DNA of 64,000 nt from Chrysemys picta bellii (GCF_011386835.1 NC_088792.1:42460882-42524881); one strand, 5' to 3'. Counted from the first letter of the stretch, positions 23,855 through 35,870 are shown. Numbers and translations are program-made. The notes: generated from the letters alone by a model not told the origin.

Positions 23855-24724
23855 TTGGTACCACAGTCTCAGGAGATCTTTCCAGTGCTGTCTACACCCG
23901 AAGTTTTTGAGACAGCCAGTGTGTTGCTTAACCTGTTGGTGCCAGCTTCCTCTAGCATTCAGGAATCTCGCCTGGGATTGGAAGCACATGCTTCTGTGGT
24001 CCCAGCTCCAGCCCCAGAGCAGTGTTTGCTACTGATGGCTTCTAAATATTCTGCTCCTCTCCGTAGGATTCTATCTACGGAGAACCCAGTAGTGATCTTG
24101 CTGGTATCTCTATCTCCAGACTCTGAGCCAGACCTCCCATTGCCGATGGGGTCCGCTCCACCATGGTGTGAGGAAGTGGACTCCTCATTAGACTCAAAGG
24201 TTGGAACATGTGTCTTGACCCGAGCATGCCCCAGTGGGGTGCCAGCCTCCCTGGTACCAGCCACAGCCTCTGCTGACCAATGGCCTGCATGTATCTGGGT
24301 CCTGCCTCCATGTCAATGGCCATTTTGGATGCCTTGGGGCTTCCCTCCACGTTTCAGAGCCTCTCTTCTTTTCCTGCCCTTCTACATTGGCTCGGTGCTG
24401 GGAACATCTGCAGCAAGGTCAGTCTTCCCTCCAATGGGAACAGTACCATGCAGGGGAACTGTGTGCTTGGGACTCTCCTGTGGAGGATTTGGAGATGGGG
24501 ACTCTATAAGACCCTCTAGGGTAGCTCTCCCTATTAATGAGGCTTTCCTGGAACCTGTCAAGTTTTTGTGGCAAACCCCATCTTCCCTGCTCTCCACTCT
24601 TTTAGCAGTGGGAGGAAGATATGTCCCTTCACAGGGATTTGAGCACTTCTGTAACAATTCTCCTCCAGGCTCACTGGTAGTCTTTGCTGCTGACGAAAAA
24701 GAGAAAAGGACATCAGGCGTCTAG
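23855..24724 (+). pseudogene. DIRS copy 1 gag-like region
   Basis: A 289-codon open frame rich in Ser, Pro and Leu with no recognisable enzyme domain. It sits between the left terminal repeat and the reverse transcriptase, where DIRS elements carry their gag-like ORF. The neighbouring 24980-25336 frame (VVQQTIQDLVEEPLLF...) matches in position the segment at 47536-48102 of the second locus (SSIQDLPLDGVGLFLE). It is therefore element-derived rather than a host gene. A frame break and a stop separate the two parts. Confidence 0.6.
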
Positions 24725-25419
24725 ACTGAAAGGAAAAGAAGCAAAAAAGCTAAACCTTTCCATAGAAAGCTTTATTCCACAGGAGGTTTACATCTTAGGA
24801 AGCAGCAGTGTCTGCTGGGTTGATACAATTTCAGCCTGTGGGGTAATATCCTGAAGTTCAAAGACAAGGTCCCTGATGAGACAAAGCAGGAGTTCACTGC
24901 TATGGTGGAGGAGGGCAAATTAGTTGCCAAAATAGCATTGCAAACAAGCATGGATGCGGCAGACTCTCCAGCTTGAATTATGGTTTCCACCATCATTATG
25001 CAGCATTCATCTTGGCTGCAGGAGTCAGGTCTCCCTCCCCCTGTAGTGCAACAAACCATTCAAGACCTAGTTGAAGAACCCTTGCTCTTTTCTATTAAAA
25101 CAGATGAGAGGCTTCCTAGTCTGAAAGATTCAAGGGTGACCCTTAAGGGGATTTATACACTGGTGGCAAAAAGAGAACCATTCTGCCCACAGTTGTCCCA
25201 GTGGTTTCAGCCCTTCTTGCCGCATACCCAGGACCTGTCCAAAAAGAGAAGCAGAAGTTACAAGAGGCATCGTCCTCCCTCTTCTGCTGCTCCCAGTTCC
25301 TCCAGTCAAACTGGGTTCTCTGAACAGTCGTTTTGACCTTCTGGTCTAGAGCTGTCAACCAGAGTGCCATCTCCCCACCCCAGTTTTTGCCAACTGTCTA
25401 TCCCACTTCCTAACTGCAT

Positions 25420-26495
25420 GGACCCACATCACCACGGATCTGTTGGTTTTAAGCACAGTGGAACTGGGTTATCCCCTTCGATTTATTTCTATCCCCCTTT
25501 TCTGTCCCCCTTCAGGGATCGTTGTCACGAGAGTTTGCTACTTCAAGAGGCCTAGTCTCTCCTCCTCATAGCGACCATACAAGAAATTCCCATGTCATTC
25601 AAAGAGAAGGGATTTTATTCCTGTTATTTCCTAATCCCAAAGGCAGAGGGGGAGGGGGGACTCAAGCCTATTTTACATCTAAGGCAGATAAACAAGTTCC
25701 TAAAGAAAACAAAATTCCGGGCAGTCACTGTAGCATCTGTTATCCCTTCCTTAGATCCCAGGGACTGATATGCTGCTCTCAACTTAAAGGGCACTTATTT
25801 TCATGTAGCAATTCATCAGAATCACAGAAAGTTTCTCAGATTCTTGGTCAATGGATCCCACTACCAGTTCGCCGTACTGCCTTTTGGCCTGTCAGCAGCT
25901 TCTCTCATATTTGCAAAATGCATGGCTGCAGTAGCAGCATTCTTGTAAAGGTTGGAAGTCCATGTGTTCCCCCACCTGGACAAGTGGCTAGTGAAAGGCC
26001 GGTCCAGGTCTCAAATGCTATCCAGCACACCAGCTATTCACTTTTGATGCACTGGAGTTCCTAATCAATACAGAGAAATCTTTGAATAGGCATCAGCATA
26101 GAATAAATTCATTGATGCGGCTCTGGACTTGACAAAGATCAAACAATGCAGGTCATTCCTCTAAATCTAACAGCAAACCCTGTCACTATGGTTCAGAATT
26201 GCCTCACACATCTAGGACACATAGTGGCATGCATCTACATGGTGCAGCATGCCAGGCTACACCTCAGAACTCCAGGGTTGGTTGTAATTACTGCCCCATC
26301 ATCATATGGACATAGTGATTCAAGTAACTATTCTGGTGTTGTCCTCCCTGCACTGGTGAGTAGAACTGCAAATGTTTGCAAGGGAATTCTTTTCCCCTCC
26401 ACAACTCCAGTCAGGTGCATGAGGTCTAGGTTGGGGAGGTCACTTAAGTCCCCTTCAGACTCAAGACCTTTTGTCTCCTTAGAATCTAAGTCTCC
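25420..26495 (+). pseudogene. DIRS copy 1 reverse transcriptase (broken)
   Basis: Tracks the RT of the second locus across several frames: the GLEHSG-type lead (25447-25470), the DAALDLKDAYF-like block (about 25760-25800) and the PFGLS block (about 25880-25900). The box expected to read YLDD reads HLDK at 25973-25984, losing both the Tyr and the second Asp. Stops occur throughout (for example in 25945-25950). The domain ends at the LTR insertion. Not catalytic. Confidence 0.75.
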
Positions 26496-26499
26496 ATAT

Positions 26500-27408
26500 T
26501 GTAGCTCTTAGGGCTAGCTTAGCCATTTTATTTTACTCAGCAGTAACAAGAAACCTGCAGGCCTGTATCCTGTAAGACCTTAGCTTAAGCAAGTTACCAT
26601 AAATATGGTCGGCCTATGACTCTTAGCATAGATAAAATGGACCAACAGTTACCCCAAGTTTGGGGAAATTGGGAATAGCTTGCTCAATAAAGGGAGTTGA
26701 ACATATTAGTACCAGGCAACCGCAGGAACACTGAACTGATATTTTAAGATGTCTAACCACAAACTTGCTTGAGCAGTAGGTGATGTATCTGATAATGAGT
26801 TAAATGACATTAATATGTTACCCTATAGGTTAAGTGCTCCCAATATTATGAGGGTGAGGAAGTTAGATTTGGACACTGAAGGCTGGGCAGAAGAATGCAT
26901 ATTCATGATAGTGCCAGGCCCTATAATAGGCTAAGCCATCATGTAGTTAGAGCTAGCTTTCCATCGTTGACCTTTCATCTCTTCATTGTGATCTACCACC
27001 AATCTTTGGACATTGGGGAACCTGGACCATTGGACTCATTTGGCATGCCCGAGACTAGTGTCTCTCAGCACCAGGTCCCCAAGGAAGGATGTGAATATAT
27101 AAGGATATGAGCATATGCAGGGAATGACACTGAAGATATCCCTAATGTTGTATTACTGCTATCTGGTTATGAGGTTTGGAGCTTTCCTGTCTTTACTGAT
27201 AGTTTTAATAAAAACAGCCAAGGCTTTGCTTTGCCCTCAGCTTTGCTTTGCCGTACACTCCATGGTTCCCTACAAGATATTGAACTTGTCGATTTTAATT
27301 CTGTGGAGCCTGATTCTGGGATGAGAACCCTATTATCCCCAGCTCATTAATTAATATCAGTTGGTAATCAGTACAATTATTATTAAGCATTAAAAGGATC
27401 AGGCTACA
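26500..27408 (+). mobile_element. Solo LTR, 909 bp, in DIRS copy 1
   Basis: Begins TGTAGC and ends GCTACA (6-bp inverted ends with TG...CA), flanked by ATAT at 26496-26499 and 27409-27412. A TATA-like TATATAAG lies at 27096-27103 and AATAAA at 27207-27212, about 100 bp apart as in an LTR promoter/polyA arrangement. Removing the LTR with one ATAT copy restores a DIRS reading frame (HINIREL...) that matches the region at 49190-49215. No internal retroviral genes. A 4-bp duplication fits class-I-type ERVs but the family is not identified. Confidence 0.85.
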
Positions 27409-27412
27409 ATAT

Positions 27413-27730
27413 AAATATCAGGGAGCTTTGGGCCATCCATTTAGTTTGTGTGGCATTCCTTCCACGTATCAAGCGGTGGAATTTGTTGGGGCCATCTCTC
27501 ATCAATTTAGAGACAATGCCAGATTTAGGCGGGTGGTCTTACAATTTGTTGGTGGTCACAGACAACGCAGCAGCAGTGTTCTATGTAAACAAAGGGGGAG
27601 CATTTGGCAAGGTGTTGACCCTAGGTAATGCTCCTTTGGAATTTCTGCATGACCAGTTATATCAACCTGAGAGCTGCTTACCTTCTGGGAGTTCAAAACA
27701 CTCTTGCAGACCACCTCCATAGGTTGTTTG
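27413..27730 (+). pseudogene. DIRS copy 1 RNase H region
   Basis: Continues the frame interrupted by the LTR. VVTDNAAAVFYVNKGG (27549-27597) and LLGVQNTLADHLHR (27677-27718) are the RNase H blocks of DIRS polymerases, the second carrying the late catalytic Asp. Two overlapping frames are needed, so a frameshift is present. Confidence 0.72.
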
Positions 27731-29160
27731 CAGGTCTCTTTGCCTGGATGTGTCCCGGCCCAGTTTTCAGCAGTGATATAACATCCCAAGTAGACCTGTT
27801 TGCAATAAGCGCAAACAAAAAATGTCATCTTTTTGTTCCCGAGCAGGTCACAGCTCAGGTTGACCGATGGATGCTTTCTTCCTACCCTGGTCCAAAGGTC
27901 TGCTGTATGCCTTCCCTCCAGTTCCACTCCAGCTCAGTCTTGTCCAAAGTCGAGCAAGATTCTGCTCACCTTATTCTAATAACCCCAGTGTGCCTCCCTC
28001 AGCATTAGGTTTTGACTCTACTAGCCGTATCAGTCAGACCTCCACTGCTGCCCTTGAGAGATGTGGATGTGATCTCACAGACTACACAGCCTGCTTCATC
28101 ACAACCTTCAGACCTTCCAGCTGACCGTGTGGATGCTTCATGGCTGACAACTTTGGAAGAGTTTGCTCTAGGGGGTACAGGAAGTTCTGCTAAATAGTAG
28201 GAAGCCTTTAGCTAAGTCTACATATCTTGTTAAATGGGAGAGATTCTCCGTTTGGTCAGTACAAAGAGACCTGCCCCCAGCTCAAGCTCTGATTTGCCGT
28301 ATCTTGGACTCTCTCTTGTTTCCGAAACAACAAGTTTCGCTAATGTTCCATCCGAGTCCATCTGGCAGTTATCTTAGCTTTCCACCTACCTGTGGATAAT
28401 CAATCCGTTTTTTCAAACCCTATGTCCATCAGATTTCTAAAGGGTTTGCTCAGACTATAACAGGTTCACAGCTTGGTTCGACATTGGAGTTTAAATTTTA
28501 GTTCTAGCAAAGTTGATGGGTCTCCCGCCCTCCATCTCCCCCCCCCCCCACTCCTTTTGAGACACCAGCGATTTGTTCTCTGTTGCACCTGTGTGTGAAG
28601 GTGGTTTTCTTGGTTGTTGTAACCTTGCTCAGGAAAGTTGGGGAACTGTGAGCTTTAGTATCAGAGCCTCCCTATACAATTTTCTTTAGGGACAGGGTTT
28701 CCTTTCACTCACCCAAAATCCTGTCTGAAGTGGTTTGATTCTCCTATTAATCAAGTAATATATTTACTGACCCCTTTTCAGAAACTTCCTGTTAGGGGAG
28801 CTTTGGCTCTTTACCTGGATTGGACTAGGCCTTTCAGGTCTTCATCTCAGCTCCTTATTGTGGTTTCAGACTGAGTAAAGGGCCACCCAGTATTTACCCA
28901 GAGGATCTCGTCCTGGATTTCCAGCTGTATTTGTTTATGCTACAGACTTGGCTGATATTGCTCCTCCAAAGAAAATTGTCAGGCCGCAGCCAACTTCCAC
29001 TGCCTTTCTGGCTCGTCTACCTGTATTGAATGGTTGTTAGACGGCAACCTGGTCATTGGTCCATATGTTTGCCTCTCACTATGCCCTTTCTCATCAATCT
29101 AGAGACAATGTCAGATTTGGGCGGGTGGTCCTACAATCACTGTTCAAGTGGACTCCGAGC
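27731..29160 (+). pseudogene. DIRS copy 1 post-RH segment and tyrosine recombinase (broken)
   Basis: VDLFAISANKKCHLF (about 27792-27836) matches the segment that follows RNase H in DIRS proteins. WLTTLEEFALGG (about 28141-28175) begins the recombinase region. The tail TAFLARLP...HMFASHYALSHQSRDN (28990-29110) corresponds to the recombinase C-terminus with the candidate nucleophile Tyr in SHYAL. The 28200-28990 part is recognisable only in fragments (a poly-C run at 28540-28549, many stops). Non-functional. Confidence 0.65.
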
Positions 29161-29289
29161 CCACTTCCAGTTCACGCTGCTTGTCAGTCACCTGCTGTGG
29201 AATGGACATGTGCAATCACTCAAAGAAAAGACAGTTATAGAAAATTTGGTAAAGTATTGGTTTTGGACATGTGCAACACCTGTCCATTC

Positions 29290-29450
29290 CACAATCAATC
29301 TTCCTTCCCTTCTGCATTGGAGCCTTTCTAGTGTGAAGGAACTGAGAGCGGCTGGGAGCAGTGTGGACCTGTGGACCTGCGTGCAGTGGTGTGAGGCGTC
29401 AGAGTTGCTCATGCTGGCCCGATGGATATGGCTGAGGGGAAAAATTTCAT
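29290..29450 (-). repeat. DIRS copy 1 right terminal repeat (truncated)
   Basis: GAAGGAACTGAGAGCGGCTGG, GAGTTGCTCATGCTGGCCC and GGCTGAGGGGAAAAA are, in reverse complement, the same order as in the left repeat. The outermost GTTCTTCGAG part is missing. Confidence 0.65.
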
Positions 29451-29698
29451 AATTTACTACATGTAATAGTAAGAAATCTGTGATAGCAAGAGATATTAAC
29501 TGTGATAATGCCTCTGGCTCAATATTCTGAGGCTTAAGACACCTGTATTATTAAAATATCTAAAAATGTAAAGTAATCTCTTATGTGGAAAATTGTCATA
29601 GGCTTTCAGCGTATAGTACAACAGGTATTTGTCTAAACACATGCATAATTCCCATTGATGTCAACAACTGGGTAAGTGCAGTGTGTGTGCGCGTGCAC

Positions 29699-30832
29699 TA
29701 CTCCTGAGGGCATTCTGCGCCAAAACATTAAAAATTCTGCCCATATTTTAAAATTCTGCACATTTTATTTGTCAAATAAATGTGGCAGCTCCACCATAGC
29801 ATTGGGGAGCACAGGCCAGTGGCTGCACAGAGGTGGGAGATCACTTTGCAGCTCTTCCCTCCCCCCCCCCCCCCGGACACACTCAGTGGTGAGGCTGAAC
29901 CCAACCCTGACACAGAAACACCCCAGGATCTTGCCCCTCCATACCAGGTGTGCTCAGGCAGGCTCAACAAGGCAGGATCCAAGTGTGGAGGGGTTTAGTG
30001 TGGGGGGATCCAGGTGTGGGTTGAGATGGGTCTGTCTGGGGCAATCTGCGTGCAGGCAGCTCAGTACAGGATCTGGGTGCGGGTAGAGATCTGAATGCAC
30101 AGGGGCTTGTTGGGGGGTTCTGGGTGCAACAGTAATGGGACTCTGAATGGGGGGGTCCAGGTGGTTGGAACTCGGGGGGGGGGGGGAGAGGGAGTTCTGG
30201 GGGGGGGGAATAGAGCTCGGTAGGGGGGTCTGGGTGTTGGGGGCTCAGTGGGGTTGGGGATCCAGGTGCTGGTGGCTCATCAGGGTGGTCCAGGTGAAGG
30301 GGGAATGGGGCTCATCGGGAGGAGATTTTGGGGGTGGGGGTGAGGCTTGGTGGAACGGTCTGGGTATGGGGGGGGGGTCTGGAGGCATGGGGGTTGGGCA
30401 GATGGGGGAGCATCTCCCTGCATGGGGATCCCTTCCCCTGCAGCTGAGGAGTGATGGGCACAGGAAGCGGGAAGAGAGGGTGGAGGGAGAAGTTTGCAGA
30501 GCTTTCTGGAGCTGGGGGAGAAATCTGGGGATGGGTCTGACCCAACCCCAGATGCTTTGCAGGGGAAGAGGAAGTCCCGTCCTCCTGAGCCCAGCCAGAA
30601 CTAGCAGCTGAGCCCAACGCAAAGGTAGGAGCCACCAGCCGGGTCTTCCCGAGTCCTGTCCGCTCCCCACAGTGATTTACCTCTCTGCCGGCTGCCCTGG
30701 GCACCCGAAACATACTGGTGGGGAGGGTCGCATGACCATTCTTCTGGCTTTCTTTTCTGACGGAGAAGCAAAGAAATCTGCGGGGTCATAAATTCTGCGC
30801 ATGCACAGTGGTGCAGAATTCTCCCAGGAGTT
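29699..30832. mobile_element. Non-autonomous DNA element with CTCCTG...CAGGAG inverted ends
   Basis: Left end ACTCCTGAGGGCATTCTGCGCC and right end GTGCAGAATTCTCCCAGGAGT are inverted repeats of about 21 bp. The interior is strongly G-rich on + (30000-30420, with G-runs at 30174-30188, 30201-30209 and 30369-30377) and has no transposase. The flanks (GTGCAC on both sides) are palindromic, so the target duplication is ambiguous. The 136-154-residue open frames inside are composition artefacts. Confidence 0.65.
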
Positions 30833-32004
30833 GTGTGCACACAGCTATGGTAAAACATACGACAACGTGAGATTTTTTTTTTAAATATTCAGATTTGTCT
30901 TAATTTCTTTTATTCAGTTTGCTAAATGTGTCCTCCCATAAACACAGCCATCAGCAGTGAGTAATATCCTAATTGCTCTGCATAAATATTTGTTAGTTAC
31001 GTTTTTCACAACAATCTCTGTTTAAAGTCTAGTAAATGACATACTGTAATGTTCTACTGTGTAAATATTGTGGGCTCATTTTTAAGGCGGGGCGTATTGC
31101 CTCATTCCATCAAATTAATGAGACCATGATTTTTTTTTTAAGCTCATAATTACTTAAATCTGCCCTCTACTTTTCCTGCTGTTGTCAAAGTTAACATTAT
31201 GCACCAAGGTGAATAGTGTGGGTACAGTTGCAAGCTTCAGTGCAAATGATTTGTCATCTTTTCCCCAGCTGTAATGTAAACTTTAGCTGCATGCTTAAGT
31301 TTCTCTTTGTCTGTGGGAAAAGCGATTTAAATCCGTACAGCTTTTAAACCTTTTATCTGCGAAGGCGTATTCATATCGTGCTGCTGGGCTGGTTTTTCAT
31401 ATTTCTAGATAATAACCATGCATTGATCTGTTGCTAATCTGATGTAACCTTTTTTGTATGTATTGATCACAGCGCTTTACTCATGGGAGGCGAATCAAAA
31501 ACTGGCTTGGCTGAACAGTTCATCATTTAAGGCTGAACTTAAATTGTTGTGATTTTAGCTGAATGTTAAATGGACACCTACTCAGATATTAGATTATTTA
31601 AACAGCAGGCTGAAATGGACCATCACTCAGAATGGATTTTTGTTTCAGTTTTACTAGAGAAGACCTTAAATAAAACTGCATTTAGGTCTGGATGGCTGAG
31701 CTATTTATTTTTCTGATGTATATTAATGTAACCATCCAAAAGTTTAGGTTGTTTCTGAGCCTTGTCTGTGTGCTTGGTGCTGTACAAACCTAATGGAAGG
31801 CATGGGTCCTTATCATTCTGCCTACAGAACAGTAAGTATTTTGTCATGGCGTTTTTGCCCCCACCTCAATAATGGTGTTTCAGTATTTTAAAATGCTAAT
31901 GGCATTTTTTTAAGAGGACAGAGTGCTGCCAGCAATGGCTTTGAAAATGGACACCAGATAGAGCCCTCCTGGCCATCAACAGTTCTTGTGGGTAGAAATT
32001 GTTT
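30833..32004. other. Intron sequence, nothing firm
   Basis: AT-rich. A piece at 31755-31835 (GTGTGCTTGGTGCTGTACAAACC) is another diverged copy of the old repeat tail seen at 32005. No exon. Confidence 0.5.
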
Positions 32005-32106
32005 CATTTGCATTGTGGTAGCTCCTAGGATCCCCCAGTCCTGGTCTAGGACCACTTTGTGCTAGGTGCAGACAAACAGAACAAAAAGATGGTTTACAAT
32101 CTAAGC
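32005..32106 (-). repeat. Ancient amniote repeat (same family as 63020), minus strand
   Basis: CTCCTAGGATCCCCCAGTCCTGG...TGTGCTAGGTGCAGACAAACAGAACAAAAAGATGGTTTACAATCTAAG, diverged. It ends 49 bp before an RSU1 exon, within the branch-point region. Confidence 0.6.
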
Positions 32107-32155
32107 TGTTGCTCTGAGAATCTTTCATTTTGCAATGCACTTTTTTTCCTTACAG

Positions 32156-32276
32156 CTGTGCCACCAAACATTGCAGATCTGAAGAATTTAGAAGTGCTTA
32201 ACTTTTTCAACAACCAGATTGAGGAGCTGCCTACGCAGATAAGCAGCCTTCAGAAGCTCAAACACCTGAACCTTGG
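32156..32276 (+). CDS. RSU1: RSU1 internal exon, LRRs 1-3
   Basis: A 121-nt exon with acceptor TTTCCTTACAG and donor GTACGT. The first two bases complete a Thr codon. It then reads VPPNIADLKNLEVLNFFNNQ and continues through EELPTQISSLQKLKHLNL, ending on the first two bases of a Gly codon completed at 41167. These are successive LRRs with the LxxLxxLxLxxN spacing of the RSU1/SHOC2-like class. The match to vertebrate RSU1 is nearly residue for residue. The open frame that continues past the donor is intron read-through. Confidence 0.98.
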
Positions 32277-33924
32277 GTACGTAGCAATAAAGCAAAAATA
32301 CCCCCCCCCCCAAAAAAGCAAAAACTGTTAGTGGTTAACAGTAATTGAATCTTGCACTTAAAGCTTTCATGTTTTGTAAATAAGATCAATTTTTATGGCA
32401 CTTGGGATAGCTCTGAAGTTATGGTTTCATTGTAGTTGAATCAAAAATTAAGTGTCTTAAAAAAACACCAGTTGTGTATTTATTTAATTTGAAACAGTTT
32501 GAGGAAGAGACACTCGTGTATGGTCTCTTTCACATTACATTGATGTCTAGTTTGTGTCAGTAGTAATCCATAATGATCCACTTATTAAATTCAGATTTAA
32601 ATCTGTTGCATACTATTTCAGGCATGTGCAAAATTGTTCCCTTAACTGCTATCTTTATTAAATCTGTGCATTCTGTGGTCGCTATATGATAAAAGAGCCA
32701 GGATCTGCTTCATTCTTTACTTATTTAGCATAGATTAATTGTCTTCTGGAAGATTAACGTTTGAGAGTTTTATTTAGGATTTCCATCTGGGTCGTTAGAA
32801 ACTGGGATTTGTATCCATTGAGTAATGGAGGAATTGCAGCTCCAGTTAAGAGTGGCTTTTAAAAGCTTAAGACGAGGATTTCTGTTGAAAGCCTAAAAGG
32901 ATAAGCATTGATAGAATGGAAGCATCCTTTAGAGGTCACCCCCTTTAACAGCTCTCAAACATATTTCCATCTAATACAGGTAGTGGTCCCTTTCTGCTTA
33001 ATCACCATCACCACTACAGGTTTTTTTAATAGAGTTTCTGCGAGAAATATGCTTATAAAACTAAACCTACAGTAGGGGGATGGACCTTTTTTCTGAAACC
33101 ATATTGTAGTTGTATTTGGTATATTTCCTATTTTGTGGGTGCAATTTTATAGTATTTTACAGCTTTCTCCCTGTATGAATGAATGTTTATATTATGAACT
33201 CAAACTTATAAACAACTTAAATTGGAGAGAGAGGACGTGTATGCGCTGTTACTTAAACCCAAATAGACTTTAGCTAACTAGGCTCCATGTTTTCTAACGA
33301 GTTAGATAACTCTGTAAGACATTGATAATTTAACTGCATTGTTGGCTGCAGTGATATAAATATTTTCTTGGTATTGGCTTCTCAATAAAGACACTTGGTT
33401 CTTATGTTCTCTCTTGTTCTCTAGCACAGAGGAATAGGCTTTGATTCTTGGCAGCCTCTATTGGCTTGGATTTAACAATGAGACTGGATAATTAATATGT
33501 TTGCCTGGGAAAGTAACACTCCAACATTCCCCACACACACATTTTGACTAGGGATACACCCCAAGGTGTAATGCTGCATCATTAGTGGGAGAAATAGTTG
33601 AATGCTTTCTACCTATGGTGAAACAAATGACAAGTTGATTGTGCTTAGTTGTAACCAGAATACTACTTTCCTCCATTAATATTGTTTTTAAGGGTAGGAG
33701 TGAACGAGTGCTGTGAATTGGCATTCTTGCTAAGGAGTATCATTAGTCTTGCAAATGGTAAACCAAAGGCTGCCTTCTATGTTAACTTTGTAGTGTCACA
33801 TTCTACTTCTAGTATACGTTTTAAGGGAGCCCACTGCCATGGCATCTGGATGCCTCAGATATTTTAAATATTACAATATAACTGTTATCTCCTTTAAAAC
33901 TGGTAAATTCCCTCAAGTTCCATT

Positions 33925-34600
33925 TCCCATTAAAGCCCCTTGTAGCGATGCGAGGACTCACCGGCGCAGCGCCTCCCACTGATCGTCCAGGGAATTTGTT
34001 TTTCCAGCCTTGGAGCGCCTTCTGCCGGCCGGTATCCCGCATGCCTTAGGCCCCCTGTGTCCCTCCCGGACCCCAGTGCCCCTTTACCCCCTGGAAGTAC
34101 CCCCACTCTCTGGGTCTCCCCACCCAGGGGAACCCCCAACCCTCTATCCCCACCTTCCCTCAGTGGCTACTACCAGTTGCCATCTAGCCTCCGCTCTCTG
34201 GGGCAGACTGGTCTATGTCTATCAACCATTCATCGGCAAGGGGGGTTTGGACCTGCTGTCTTTGCCTACCCTGGGCTACACCTCTGCAACTCCAGTACCA
34301 TTCTCGGCCTTTAGCAAGACCTGCGGCCTACTGGTTTTCCAGGCTGGAGCTCCCCAGCTCTTCTGGCCTTTCCCCAGTCCTGCTCTAGTCTAGGTACCCT
34401 GCTGAGCTTCCAAGCAGACAGTCCCGTCTCTCTCCGCAACTAGAGAGAGACTTCCTGAGCTGCTGCCTCACAGCCCTTTTCTAGGGCCAGCTGTGGCCTG
34501 ATTGGGTCATGGCCCCAGCTGTGGCTGCTTCCCCAATTAGCCTAGCCTTTTTCAGGAGCGGGCCCGCTCCACCCCGGAAAGGTTTTGATCTCAAGAGTTG
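33925..34600. repeat. GC-rich unclassified interspersed repeat
   Basis: A sharp compositional island in AT-rich intron, with CpGs at its left edge (33949-34035) and a C-rich body. The edges coincide with abrupt composition change, so it is probably an inserted repeat (possibly an LTR piece). I find no termini or duplication. Confidence 0.45.
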
Positions 34601-35215
34601 GATCAGGCCCTTAGTGGCTGCTGCTGAGAGAGATGTAAAAAAAAAAAAAAGACATACATCAAAAGAAGACCCTACCTTGGGAATGTGATTTATTCCTTTA
34701 TAGCTAAACCTTTTTGTAGCAGCCCATAGGGCAGCTGAACAATTAATACGCTACACCTCTCCTTCAAATACTCAGATCACTTTGGGTAAAGTACTCCAGC
34801 TTCCCAGGTCAACTTTCATTCTTCTGAGGCCTTCTGTATATTTTCCCACCTGCTTTTCTTCTCTGAGTGCTTTTAAAAAAAATATATATATATATCTCAA
34901 CCAGTGACACAACATCCTGGTGGTCCTTGTGTTGCTATTTTCTCGCTTTTTTCTTAGGGATGGGTGGGTGGGTTTTTTTTTTTGTGATCTTCAGAGCCTG
35001 GCCACGTCAGGTTAACTGTCACTTGTGGGCCACACGCACAGCCAAAAACGTTCACTCACACATTGGAATAAAATTGGCAAATTAACTTTGTATATCCACT
35101 GCCTCTGCTTGCTGTTTATTTACAAATATTTGGCTGCACAAGGCTATATTCATTGCATAAAAAACATCAGCCACTGGCCACTTTTCAACATCTATGTGGA
35201 ATGGCAGTGAAGGCA

Positions 35216-35870
35216 GAGAACATACATAAGAATGGCCCTACAGGACAGACCAAAGTTCCATCTAGCCCAGTATCCTGTCTTCTGACAGTGGCCAGTGCCA
35301 GGTGCCCCAGAGGGAATGAACAGAATAGGTAATCAGGTGATCCATCCCCTGTTGCTCATTCCCAGCTTCTGGCAAACAGAGGCTAGGGACACCATTCCTG
35401 CCCATCCTAGCTAATAGCCATTGATGGACCTATCCTCCATGAATTTATCTAGTTCTTTTTTGAACACTGTTATGATCTTGGCCTTCACAACATCCTCTGG
35501 CAAGGAGTTCCACAGGTAGACTGTGCGTTGTGTGAAGAAATATTTCCTTATTTGTTTTAAACCTGCTGCCTATTAATTTCATTTGATGACCCTAGTTTTT
35601 GTTACAAGAAGTAGTAAACAACACTTCCTTATCTACTTTCTCTACACTAGTCATAATTTTATAGACCTCAATCATATGTCCCCTTAGTTGTCTCTTTTCC
35701 AAGCTGAAAAGTCCCAGTCTTATTAATCTCTTCTCCTACATAAGCTGTTCTATTCCCTTAATCATTTTTGTTGCCCTTTTCTGAACTTTTTCCAATTCCA
35801 ATTTTTTTTTGAGATGGGGCAACACATCTGCACACAGTATTCAAGATGTGAGCGTACGGTATTCCTCTGA
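35216..35870 (-). mobile_element. CR1 LINE fragment, minus strand
   Basis: On the minus strand the end of the RT ORF is recognisable (HLEYC near 35830-35850, then a KVQKRATKMI-like and LGLFSLEKRQLRG-like stretch around 35690-35800). It is followed by the CR1 3' region reading down to 35216. Stops and shifts break the ORF. 5'-truncated, as is usual for CR1. Confidence 0.85.

Larger units (their letters stand above)
22346..29450 (+). mobile_element. DIRS-type tyrosine-recombinase retrotransposon, copy 1 (decayed, with two inserts)
   Basis: Order on +: left terminal repeat, gag-like region, reverse transcriptase, RNase H with a LGVQNTLADHL motif, tyrosine-recombinase tail, and right terminal repeat in inverted orientation. 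The combination of RT/RH with a tyrosine recombinase and inverted rather than direct terminal repeats is diagnostic of DIRS elements. Inserts at 22593-23258 and 26500-27408 interrupt it. Every domain carries stops or shifts, and the RT box is destroyed (see the RT entry). Same orientation as RSU1. More decayed than the 45-53 kb locus, hence probably older. Confidence 0.85.
6454..32155 (+). other. RSU1: RSU1 intron, 25.7 kb
   Basis: Begins GTAAGT and ends TTACAG. It carries most of the mobile elements listed below, including DIRS copy 1 in sense orientation relative to RSU1. No additional in-phase exon with homology to RSU1 was found in it. Confidence 0.93.

Noticed and set aside
23855..24724. 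289-codon open frame as a host gene
   Set aside because: It lies between a DIRS terminal repeat and DIRS RT, has no splice structure and matches the gag-like position of the second DIRS locus.
29676..30713. Several 130-154-residue frames on both strands
   Set aside because: Low-complexity G/C-rich interior of a terminal-inverted-repeat element, with no domain.
32059..32331. 90-residue continuous frame as an independent gene
   Set aside because: Its centre is the RSU1 exon 32156-32276; the flanks are intron read-through beyond good splice sites.
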